Source: Thermodesulfovibrio sp. 3907-1M
GTDB lineage: Bacteria > Nitrospirota > Thermodesulfovibrionia > Thermodesulfovibrionales > Thermodesulfovibrionaceae
Assembly: GCF_040450955.1 (NCBI RefSeq)
Contig: NZ_CP144373.1
Location: forward strand, 1,158,486-1,222,485
Reading direction: 5' to 3'
DNA length: 64,000 nucleotides
The position numbers and the translations under genes were made by a program. The notes under the pieces are model-generated. The model saw nothing but the letters and a program-made list of their open reading frames with translations, ran no database searches and was not told the origin of the DNA. Positions 55,228-62,820 of this stretch are shown here, piece after piece; position 1 is the first letter of the stretch; each line of letters begins with the position of its first letter.

Positions 55228-56303
55228 CCAATGCCTTCTTGAGGAACTTCTTTAAGAAATTTAGCGAATTTTTGCTTATCTGTTGCCCTTTCATAAGCAT
55301 CCTCTGGAGTGATTTTCCCCTCCTGAAGAAGTTGTAAAAGTGTGTCATCCATTGTCTGCATGCCGATTTTTTTACTTGTCTGCATTATTGAAAGTATCTG
55401 ATGAGTTTTTCCTTCTCTTATAAGGTTTGCAACAGCATAGGTGTTAATCAGAATCTCGCAGGCTGCAACCCTTCCTTTACCATCTGCTCTTCTTAAAAGT
55501 GTCTGAGCAATAACTGCTTGTAAAGACTCACTCAGTGAGGTTCTCACCTGTGCCTGCTGTTCAGGAGGAAAGACATCAATAATTCTATCAACTGTTTTAA
55601 TTGCGGATGATGTATGAAGGGTGCTGAAAACAAGATGCCCTGTTGCAGCTGCCTCCAGAGCAAGCTGAATTGTCTCAATGTCACGCATTTCACCAACGAG
55701 AATTATGTCAGGGTCCTCTCTTAAAGCTGCTCTCAAGGCTTTTGCAAAGGACTCTGTGTGAGTTCCAACTTCTCTGTAAGATATAACACATCCTTTATTG
55801 GGGTGAACAAACTCAATTGGGTCTTCAATGGTGATTATTCTTTCTTTTCTGTGGGTATTTGCATAATCAATAATTGCGGCAAGAGTTGTTGATTTTCCAG
55901 AACCAGTAGGTCCTGTAACGAGAACAATTCCCTTTTTAAGCATTGCAAAACGCTTCAGCACCTGAGGCAGTCCGAGCTGATCAATTGTTTTTATTTCATT
56001 GGGAATGTGTCTGAATGCTGCACCAATTCCTTCCTTATGCATAAAATAGTTAACACGAAAACGGGCGACACCAGGAATTTCATGAGCAAAATCAAGATCA
56101 CCGGTTTCTTCAAATATTTTGATTTTTTCCTCCGGAGTGATTTCATAGAGAAGTGCCCTCAGTTCCTGATTGTCAAGAACCTTATACTGAACCCTTACAA
56201 GCTCCCCATGAATTCTTAAAACAGGCTGACTTCCAGCAACAAGATGAAGGTCACTTGCTTTATTTTCAAGCATTAGTTTAAAAAAGGCATCTATCCGAGC
56301 CAT
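55224..56303 (-). CDS. pilT: PilT, type IV pilus retraction ATPase
   Basis: 359 residues. Walker A 131-139 GPTGSGKST, Asp box TIEDPIEFVHPNKGC, Walker B PDIILVGEMRDIETI, His box STLHTSSA and the PilT hallmark ANLIREGKTHQILSIMQTSKKIGMQTMD are present. The hexamer pulls pili for twitching. No ribosome site precedes the ATG; a TATAAT lies so close that the transcript could start at the ATG itself. Confidence 0.95.
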   Translation of the reverse strand: MARIDAFFKLMLENKASDLHLVAGSQPVLRIHGELVRVQYKVLDNQELRALLYEITPEEKIKIFEETGDLDFAHEIPGVARFRVNYFMHKEGIGAAFRHIPNEIKTIDQLGLPQVLKRFAMLKKGIVLVTGPTGSGKSTTLAAIIDYANTHRKERIITIEDPIEFVHPNKGCVISYREVGTHTESFAKALRAALREDPDIILVGEMRDIETIQLALEAAATGHLVFSTLHTSSAIKTVDRIIDVFPPEQQAQVRTSLSESLQAVIAQTLLRRADGKGRVAACEILINTYAVANLIREGKTHQILSIMQTSKKIGMQTMDDTLLQLLQEGKITPEDAYERATDKQKFAKFLKEVPQEGIG

Positions 56304-56309
56304 GTTTAA

Positions 56310-56351
56310 ATTATAGCACGATTTTATAAAGAAGTGAAGTCATGTTATACT
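56310..56351. promoter_or_regulatory. Divergent promoter region of pilT and gph
   Basis: Minus strand: TATAAT at 56315-56310 puts the start base on or next to the pilT ATG (56303). Plus strand: TATACT at 56346-56351 predicts a start near 56358, about five bases before the gph ATG (56363). Neither gene shows a ribosome site, and -35 matches are weak. Both may be leaderless or nearly so. Confidence 0.45.
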
Positions 56352-56362
56352 AAAAAACTGCT

Positions 56363-57004
56363 ATGATTGAGCTTATTATTTTTGACCTGGATGGCACACT
56401 GGTTGATTCCTGTGAGGACATAACGCAGGCATTGAATTACTGTCTTGAAAAATCAGGAATTTCGGGTTTCTCAAAGGATGAAGTGAAAAAAATGGTTGGA
56501 GAAGGTGTTAATCGTCTCATAGAAAAAGCTTTGCAGGCAAGAGGTGTTAATTTTCCATCTCAAAAACTTATTGACTGCTTTGTAAACTATTACAGGGAAC
56601 ACATAACAGATTTCTCAAGAGCTTACCCTGAAGTAAAAGAAACGCTTGAAGAATTAAAGAACATTAAAAAAGTGGTAATTTCCAATAAACTTACTGAGTT
56701 GAGCTTTAAAACTCTTGAAAATCTCGGTCTTTTAAAATACTTTGACTTTGTAGCTGGAAGTGATCTTTTCTCAGAAAGAAAACCTTCAGCTGTTCCGATT
56801 ATTGAAACAGTTAAAAGATTTTATACTACGCCGGATAAAACATTAGTTGTTGGAGACAGCGAGCTTGACATTATAGCAGGCAAACAGGCAGAAGTGAAAA
56901 CAGTTGCGGTTACATACGGATACAGGGAAAGAGAAGTTTTAAAAGAGGCTGATTTTATAATTGATAAATTCAGTGAGTTATTAAAAATTGTGAGAGAGCT
57001 ATGA
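56363..57004 (+). CDS. gph: Phosphoglycolate phosphatase-like HAD hydrolase
   Basis: 213 residues. HAD motif I DLDGTLVDSCEDI near residue 8, motif II VVISNKLTEL near 111, a Lys in ERKPSAVP and motif III VGDSELDIIAGKQA near 165, with an alpha-helical cap between. This is the Gph/PGP type that removes 2-phosphoglycolate, but other small phosphates cannot be excluded. Its stop overlaps the next ATG (ATGA). Confidence 0.87.
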   Translation: MIELIIFDLDGTLVDSCEDITQALNYCLEKSGISGFSKDEVKKMVGEGVNRLIEKALQARGVNFPSQKLIDCFVNYYREHITDFSRAYPEVKETLEELKNIKKVVISNKLTELSFKTLENLGLLKYFDFVAGSDLFSERKPSAVPIIETVKRFYTTPDKTLVVGDSELDIIAGKQAEVKTVAVTYGYREREVLKEADFIIDKFSELLKIVREL

Positions 57005-57753
57005 GTTATTTTATAGTCTTTGCTGGAAAAGGAGGGACAGGGAAAAGCACTCTTGCTGCCTTCACAGTAAAGTATCTTTCTGAGAGGAAACTTGGACCTG
57101 TTTTAGTCGTTGATGCGGATCCTAACTACTGTCTCCCAGAGCTTTTAGGAGTGGAGATTAAGGAGACAGTTGCATCAGTAAGGGATAATGCTTTGAAAGA
57201 AAAGCCTGAGGGAATGAGTCTTGATGAATGGCTTGAGATTCAAATAAACAGAGTTGTTGAAGAAGCTGAAGGATTTGACCTTATTGTGATGGGAAGACCT
57301 GAAGGAAGTGGATGTTACTGTGCTGTAAACAATGTTTTAAAAAGAATTTTACAGGAGATTGCAGAGCATTACAGATATATCGTTGTTGATAACGAGGCTG
57401 GCATGGAACACATAAGCAGAGGCATTCTTAACAAAGTTGACCTTTTATTCATAGTAAGCACCTTTACTAAAACCGGTATTCAGGCTGCTTTAAGAATAAA
57501 TGAATTGATTAAAGAGCTTAACATAAATCCTGAAAAGAAGCTTTTGATTATAAACATGGCATTCAGAGAGTTTGAAGATTCTGAGGAAGAAGAGCTTCTA
57601 AAACACTTTGACAGCATCTACTATGTTTTCTTTGATAAAGATTTCCTCAAGCTCAGTGAAAAAGGCAGAAATGTATTCAGTCTTCCAAAGGGAGAGGCAA
57701 TATGGGTAAACTTTAAATGGATTCTGGAGGAGACAGTTGAGCAAAAAATTTGA
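57001..57753 (+). CDS. cooC: CooC-like ATPase for CO dehydrogenase/ACS nickel site maturation
   Basis: 250 residues. P-loop AGKGGTGKSTLAAF, VVDADPNYCLPELLG, and the CooC signature GRPEGSGCYCAVNN with the CxC that binds nickel at the dimer interface; VVDNEAGMEHISRG follows. Characterised CooC proteins insert nickel into CODH. No CODH genes are nearby, so its client is elsewhere or different. It overlaps gph by 4 and mazG by 17 bases. Confidence 0.88.
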   Translation: MSYFIVFAGKGGTGKSTLAAFTVKYLSERKLGPVLVVDADPNYCLPELLGVEIKETVASVRDNALKEKPEGMSLDEWLEIQINRVVEEAEGFDLIVMGRPEGSGCYCAVNNVLKRILQEIAEHYRYIVVDNEAGMEHISRGILNKVDLLFIVSTFTKTGIQAALRINELIKELNINPEKKLLIINMAFREFEDSEEEELLKHFDSIYYVFFDKDFLKLSEKGRNVFSLPKGEAIWVNFKWILEETVEQKI

Positions 57754-58507
57754 TGACCTTGTCAAAATAATGGAAACCCTTCGCTCTGAAAAAGGATGTC
57801 CCTGGGATAGAGTTCAAACCCACGATACTCTTAAAAGATACCTTCTTGAAGAGGCTTATGAACTTATTGAAGCCATAGAAAATAAAAAGCCAGAAGCAAT
57901 TAAAGAAGAACTTGGAGATTTGCTTCTTCAGATTGTTTTTCACAGTCAGATAGCAAAGGAAGAAGGAAATTTTGATATTGATGATGTGATACAGACAATC
58001 ATTCAGAAAATGATCGGAAGGCATCCTCATGTATTTGGAGAAGCTGATTTTAAGACACCTGAAGAAGTTTTAAATCAATGGGATGAAAGGAAAAAGGAAG
58101 AAGGTAAGTTTGGTAGTTCAATTCTTGAAGGAATTCCACTGGCATTGCCGGCTTTGCTCAAAGCTTATAAAATTCAGTCAAGAGTCTCAAAAGTGGGATT
58201 TGACTGGGAAACTCCTCAAGGAGTTATTGAAAAAATAAAAGAAGAGCTTAGAGAGGTTGAAGAAGCGATTAAGACTGGAGAGAAAGATAGAATAGAAGAA
58301 GAGATCGGAGACTTACTCTTCAGTATTGTGAATCTTTCTCGTTTTCTCAAAATTGATCCAGAGACTGCTTTGAGAAAAACAAACAGGAAATTTGAAAAAA
58401 GATTTAAAAAACTTGAAAAACTTGCTGGACAAAAGGGTAAAACTCTCAAAGATTTGAGTCTTCAGGAAATGGATAGCCTTTGGAATGAGATAAAGAAAAC
58501 TACTTAA
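57737..58507 (+). CDS. mazG: MazG, nucleoside triphosphate pyrophosphohydrolase
   Basis: 256 residues from a TTG at 57737, supported by GGAGG at 57726-57730. Two MazG halves each carry the metal-binding helices: EEAYELIEAI...EELGDLLLQIVFH near residue 40 and EELREVEEAI...EEIGDLLFSIVN near residue 175. CPWDRVQTHDTLKRYL near residue 20 is the N-terminal signature. It hydrolyses (d)NTPs to monophosphates, cleaning the nucleotide pool. Its 3' end overlaps the convergent small gene by 8 bases. Confidence 0.95.
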   Translation: MSKKFDDLVKIMETLRSEKGCPWDRVQTHDTLKRYLLEEAYELIEAIENKKPEAIKEELGDLLLQIVFHSQIAKEEGNFDIDDVIQTIIQKMIGRHPHVFGEADFKTPEEVLNQWDERKKEEGKFGSSILEGIPLALPALLKAYKIQSRVSKVGFDWETPQGVIEKIKEELREVEEAIKTGEKDRIEEEIGDLLFSIVNLSRFLKIDPETALRKTNRKFEKRFKKLEKLAGQKGKTLKDLSLQEMDSLWNEIKKTT

Positions 58508-58727
58508 AAAATAAAGCAAGTATTGACACAAGAGCACCAATCTGATCAGCCCAGAAAATAAACATCCATCTTATAAGCTCTGCCCGAACTTGTTCTATCT
58601 TTACTTCTAAATTTGCAATGTCTTGCTTAATGGCGAGAATATCAATAAACTCAAGAAGAGTTTTTACAGAGTTTTCTCCAACCTGCTGTTTAAGAGCTTC
58701 ATAAACTTCTATCTCTGTAACAGGCAT
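58500..58727 (-). CDS. Small coiled-coil, single-TM protein (DUF1640-like)
   Basis: 75 residues. VTEIEVYEALKQQVGENSVKTLLEFID is followed by a coiled coil (IKQDIANLEVKIEQVRAEL) and a C-terminal membrane helix (GALVSILALFFK). This arrangement resembles the DUF1640/CCDC90 group of small bacterial proteins. Promoter elements TTGTTA and CATAAT lie directly before the ATG, with no ribosome site. The function is unknown. It overlaps mazG tail to tail. Confidence 0.65.
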   Translation of the reverse strand: MPVTEIEVYEALKQQVGENSVKTLLEFIDILAIKQDIANLEVKIEQVRAELIRWMFIFWADQIGALVSILALFFK

Positions 58728-58732
58728 GAAAA

Positions 58733-58762
58733 ATTATGGCATAAAAATTTTAATAATAACAA
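58733..58762 (-). promoter_or_regulatory. Promoter of the small coiled-coil gene, probably leaderless
   Basis: TTGTTA (58762-58757) and CATAAT (58738-58733) with an 18-base spacer; the ATG at 58727 starts at the sixth base after the -10, where transcription itself is expected to begin. Confidence 0.5.
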
Positions 58763-58787
58763 TTAACTGAATTTGCCGATTGCAAAT

Positions 58788-59065
58788 GTCATTCCAAGCC
58801 TTTTTCCTTTGTCATTCCGACCTTTCAATTTGTCATTCCGAGCCTGCGTAAGCAGGCGAGGAATCTCCTCAGTTTCTTTCAGCATTGGAAGGAGTCAGAG
58901 ATTCCTCGGGGCATTGAACCCCTCGGAATGACAAAAAGAGAAGTTCTGGATGACAGATTCGGGTAGCGTAGGGGATTGCCACGCCCTCGGCTCGCAATGA
59001 CAGAGTAAGTGTCATTCCGACATTTTTGTCATTCCTCGCCTGCCAGAGGCAGGCGAGGAATCTCC
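58788..59065. repeat. Cluster of dispersed palindromic repeats (GTCATTCC family and GTCATTGC variant)
   Basis: The 338-base gap between 58727 and 59066 is filled from 58788 by repeated units. GTCATTCC occurs at 58788, 58811, 58832, 59011 and 59028, and its complement GGAATGAC at 58925; a GCAATGAC variant lies at 58994. Full units have the form GTCATTCCGAG, hairpin, GAGGAATCTCC. The hairpins differ: GCCTGC/GCAGGC (58842-58857), GGGG/CCCC (58897-58922) and an 11-bp stem CCTCGCCTGCC/GGCAGGCGAGG with a 3-base loop (59034-59058). No coding sequence is apparent. The last unit ends directly at the stop codon of the FecR gene. Confidence 0.85.
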
Positions 59066-62000
59066 TTACCTTACAATCCCAGATGCTGTTCCTGAAAAAC
59101 TACCACTTCCGTAAGTTCCTGCAGCAGCACCCTGCATGTTTACAGAACCTGTATATGAACCACCTGAAAGCTGGACTGGATAGGCAGTATCATTTGCCAC
59201 TGTTGCCGCCCATGCTCCACCTGACCAATATGTGGGAGTAAACTGAACAGAACCTGAAGCTCCCGATGTAGCATTGAGAGTGACAGACTGATTTAGTGTT
59301 GGTGTTCCAGAATATGTTCCAGTTACATTTGCCGTTGACCAGAGCAGAGGCTTTTGTCCTGTCTGAGTTGAAAAGAATACAACATCATTCATGTTTACTG
59401 TTAGATTGTTTCCTGAACCACTAAAACTTGCTTTTCCAACCTCAACAACAGGTATGCCAAGTTTTCTAAGCTTTTCCTGGTCTTCTGTAAACCCAGTTCC
59501 TGATGTATTACATGTTCCTCCCGGACATGCCATGCTTAAGAATTTCTGCGTTTCAAAAGCTACTCCCACTGTGATTGCCTGCCAACTTGTTGGGTCAAAG
59601 GTTCCAACAGTTTCACCAACGAATATTCCTGTTACGGCGGGAGTTCCTGTTATGTCTGCAAAATATGCATATGTTTTACCGTGAATTAGATTCTGAATAC
59701 TGTTTTCACTCCCCCATAAATCTCCTTTAATTAAAGCACCAAAGGTATTTGGCTGTCCTTCAAAGCTTCCAGTATATGTTATATTCCATAAGCCTGAGGG
59801 AGCAGAGCTGTATGTTCCTCCCATTCCAATTATGCCTGCTCCAAAGTTGTATTCATTTGTGTTTGTATCCATGACAATTTTGGCTTCCTGATTATAAATA
59901 TTTATTGTTATTCCATACTCATTAGAATCAGCACTGAGATTTGAGATAACTGCTGGAGAGGGAGTTGAAGGTATTGAACCTGTATCAATAGTTACCGCCC
60001 TTACAGTGTTTTCACCTTCAAGGAAAAATCTTTTTTCAAGGGTTAATACATTTGATGATCCATCTGTTGAGAGATTTCCTATAAAAATTCCCTTGTTCGT
60101 TGAATCATTATATATTCCTGCCAGATAGGCAGACATGTTATATGTTGTATCTGATTTTTTTGCAAATCTTCCACCTATATAACCAGAATACTGATTTGAA
60201 CCTAATGACCAGGTAATTGGTGCATACCATAAATAGCCTTTGTCAGTGCTAAAATCTATTTCATTAGAATCATCAACAATCTTTCCCACTGAATAAATAC
60301 TTCCGTAGCCTTTACTCCAGAAGCTATCTCCACCAAGATATGCATTAATTCTTGCTTGTGTTGGTGAAAAATTCTGTTTGTAAATCTTACTCGTGTCTGT
60401 ACCTGATACAATATTACTTATATGGGAAAGCTCCATAACTGGTTCATAACTGCCGAGCACAACACCAACCCATTTATCTGAACCAAAATCACCAAACAGT
60501 TTACCTTCTACTGTTCCATAATGGTTTGGAGTCATGAATCTGCCAGTGAATGTTCCTGACATTCTATTACCTGATACTGTTGCATCTGAAATAGAGCCGA
60601 CCCAGTAATCAGGTTTGTCTGGATCTGCATCTCTGTTATCCCAAGAGTCACCCCCAAATTCAAGTGTAAATCCTGTTGGTGATGTTGCAGAATGACTTCC
60701 ACCAAGCTCTATTCCAAAAACTCCCCATGGCTCAATATAGCTTCCTTTTTTAAGAGAAAGAGAGGCTGAACCAATTGCACCATAAGATGTAGCATTTATA
60801 TCCTGCCTTGATATTGTCGGAGTTCCACTTCCGCCTCTAAAGAATCCCTGATAATAACCCTCAATATAGTTCCTCCATGTATTCATTGCGGAATAACCAT
60901 CTGCTTTCTTTTTTAGTGTAATGACAGGTTCACTATCAAAGATGTGAAGGCCTTCATCATAAAAGTTATAGCCTCCCTTTAAGCCTTTAATAATTCCTGC
61001 AGAGTTGTCAGAACCAATGTATAATCCATAGATAGCATAATCCTGCTCCCATGAGCCTCCAGCAAATCCCTGAAGCTTTAGACTGCTTCCAGAGTTTTGC
61101 TGAAAAGAACCCCATAGCATTGTTGGCTCAGGTATATCATGAGAAGGAACATATCCAACTGTGTAATTTTCAGTGGTATATGGGACTGAATCATTGATAT
61201 TTGATGGCAAATTCAACTGCCCTGTTCTTCCAATAAATATGGTGGACTGAGGGAGTCCTGAGAGTTCATCTATTTTACTGCCATCATAATGATGAATATA
61301 TCCTGTAATTTGGGCAGACAAATTAAGTGGCTTTACATATATCCATGGTGCAGTGGTTAATGATTTTATACTTCCAGATTCAAGAGTAATTGAAGAAGGA
61401 CCGCTTCCTGTAAAAAGATAATCTGGCGTAAGAAGTCTGAAATAGGAAGAGGAGGCAGTTCCTTTTAAAATCCAGCAACCTGTTGAGCTATCTCCTCCTC
61501 CTGCATTAAATGTGGAACTAAAGGAAACAGGATTTGCAACTGTAAGTTTGAGCATTCCCTTGTCAAACCCTGTTGCTCCTGCAGCATATCCGGTTACTGA
61601 ACTACTTGCATTAGTTACAATCGTTCCTGTGAGATACTTAGAAAGAGGATTAATGATTGAAGAAAACCATTTCTTAGTATTGCCAGATTCATCATTTGCT
61701 TCTATCTCAACTTGATATGAGGAATAACCATAACCCATAACAGGCACTGAAAAATAGACAGGATTTTGAGCTACTGTATTTACAGTAATCCAGTCACCAT
61801 AACTACCTCCTTGTATGACTCTGTATTTAACATTTATGTTTCTGTTTGCTGAGACTGTATAATTCAGCTTTATATTGGGATCAGATGCTGATATTGGTTC
61901 AATGCTTTGAAAACTTACATCCATTAGAAACTCGGTAGTAGAAGGTATTGTCTCCGTAATGGGTGGAGTAGCTTCAACCAGGGTCTCTGTAACTGTTTTT

Positions 62001-62809
62001 CCCACAAGCTGAGTTGCAAAAGGCTTTCTCTCTAATACTGCAGTTGCCTCAACTGCTACAGGCATTGTCTCTGCAGAAGAGGCTTTCTCATCAGAAGCTG
62101 TCCGTGTCTCTTCTTTACCAGCAGGAGACATCTCTTCCTTAGCAACAGTTATATCTCTTTGTTCTCTTTCAATCTCTTTTGGTGTAGTTGCTCTTGGTGG
62201 TGATGGTGGAGCTCCCTCTCTTACTATCGTGCTCTCACCAGCTTTAACTTCAACAACAATCTCTGGGCGCTGAATATTATAGGTATAAACCCTTCCTGTA
62301 ATAACAGTTACGGTTGAATATGTTGGATAGTGGGCAACTATGTAGTTTGTTCCCCTTACTCCTGCAACTGCTATTGGTGTTTTAATCTCAAATCTGTTAG
62401 CCTTTGGTGAAGCCTTTATTTTTTCAATGCTTTTTTCCGCTACAGCAGCTCCTACCTTGCCTCTTGGCACATTGAGTGTAACCTTGAGAGTTTCACCATC
62501 AACAAAATACTCGCTTATATCAACTCTGCTACGGGGTGCAATTTTTACAACTGTTCCATCTCTGAATGTTATCTCTGCTCTTGAGTCTGTCTTTGTCCTT
62601 ATTATGTCATTTAAATAAACAGGCTCATTTATCTTTGCAGGGACTGCTGGAGACTTGCCAGCCCTTAATATATCAACCTTTCCCTGAAGTGCTGTTATTT
62701 TCCCCACTTCCTCTGCATGAGCTATGGAAATAAATAAAAAGCACATAATTAATGAAAAAAAGAAAAATGAGAAGACTTCTCGCTTTGCCCGCAGCGATTT
62801 TTCTCTCAT
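59066..62809 (-). CDS. Large exported FecR-domain protein
   Basis: 1247 residues. A signal peptide ends AHA near residue 32. A FecR domain spans about 35-205 (GKVDILRAGK, NDIIRTKTDSRAEITFRDGTVVKIAP, RGKVGAAVAEKS, TPIAVAGVRGTNY). An acidic Thr/Pro linker (205-290) leads to about 950 residues of Gly/Ser/Tyr/Asn-rich beta-type sequence with loosely repeated SG(T/S)F(T/S)G and G...GK..GD..S..W.G motifs. This part has no recognised family. It is 11 bases after the TPR-barrel gene, so the two probably form one secretion or surface system. FecR domains in such proteins can bind peptidoglycan or signal; the role here is unknown. Confidence 0.78.
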   Translation of the reverse strand: MREKSLRAKREVFSFFFFSLIMCFLFISIAHAEEVGKITALQGKVDILRAGKSPAVPAKINEPVYLNDIIRTKTDSRAEITFRDGTVVKIAPRSRVDISEYFVDGETLKVTLNVPRGKVGAAVAEKSIEKIKASPKANRFEIKTPIAVAGVRGTNYIVAHYPTYSTVTVITGRVYTYNIQRPEIVVEVKAGESTIVREGAPPSPPRATTPKEIEREQRDITVAKEEMSPAGKEETRTASDEKASSAETMPVAVEATAVLERKPFATQLVGKTVTETLVEATPPITETIPSTTEFLMDVSFQSIEPISASDPNIKLNYTVSANRNINVKYRVIQGGSYGDWITVNTVAQNPVYFSVPVMGYGYSSYQVEIEANDESGNTKKWFSSIINPLSKYLTGTIVTNASSSVTGYAAGATGFDKGMLKLTVANPVSFSSTFNAGGGDSSTGCWILKGTASSSYFRLLTPDYLFTGSGPSSITLESGSIKSLTTAPWIYVKPLNLSAQITGYIHHYDGSKIDELSGLPQSTIFIGRTGQLNLPSNINDSVPYTTENYTVGYVPSHDIPEPTMLWGSFQQNSGSSLKLQGFAGGSWEQDYAIYGLYIGSDNSAGIIKGLKGGYNFYDEGLHIFDSEPVITLKKKADGYSAMNTWRNYIEGYYQGFFRGGSGTPTISRQDINATSYGAIGSASLSLKKGSYIEPWGVFGIELGGSHSATSPTGFTLEFGGDSWDNRDADPDKPDYWVGSISDATVSGNRMSGTFTGRFMTPNHYGTVEGKLFGDFGSDKWVGVVLGSYEPVMELSHISNIVSGTDTSKIYKQNFSPTQARINAYLGGDSFWSKGYGSIYSVGKIVDDSNEIDFSTDKGYLWYAPITWSLGSNQYSGYIGGRFAKKSDTTYNMSAYLAGIYNDSTNKGIFIGNLSTDGSSNVLTLEKRFFLEGENTVRAVTIDTGSIPSTPSPAVISNLSADSNEYGITINIYNQEAKIVMDTNTNEYNFGAGIIGMGGTYSSAPSGLWNITYTGSFEGQPNTFGALIKGDLWGSENSIQNLIHGKTYAYFADITGTPAVTGIFVGETVGTFDPTSWQAITVGVAFETQKFLSMACPGGTCNTSGTGFTEDQEKLRKLGIPVVEVGKASFSGSGNNLTVNMNDVVFFSTQTGQKPLLWSTANVTGTYSGTPTLNQSVTLNATSGASGSVQFTPTYWSGGAWAATVANDTAYPVQLSGGSYTGSVNMQGAAAGTYGSGSFSGTASGIVR

Positions 62810-62820
62810 CTTAAGCCTCC

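Noticed and set aside
58771-58778. GCCGATT as a sigma28 -10 on the plus strand
   Set aside because: No matching -35 and no plus-strand gene downstream, only repeats.
58788-59065. CRISPR array
   Set aside because: Units are inverted and unevenly spaced with different hairpin cores; no regular direct repeats or spacers and no cas genes.
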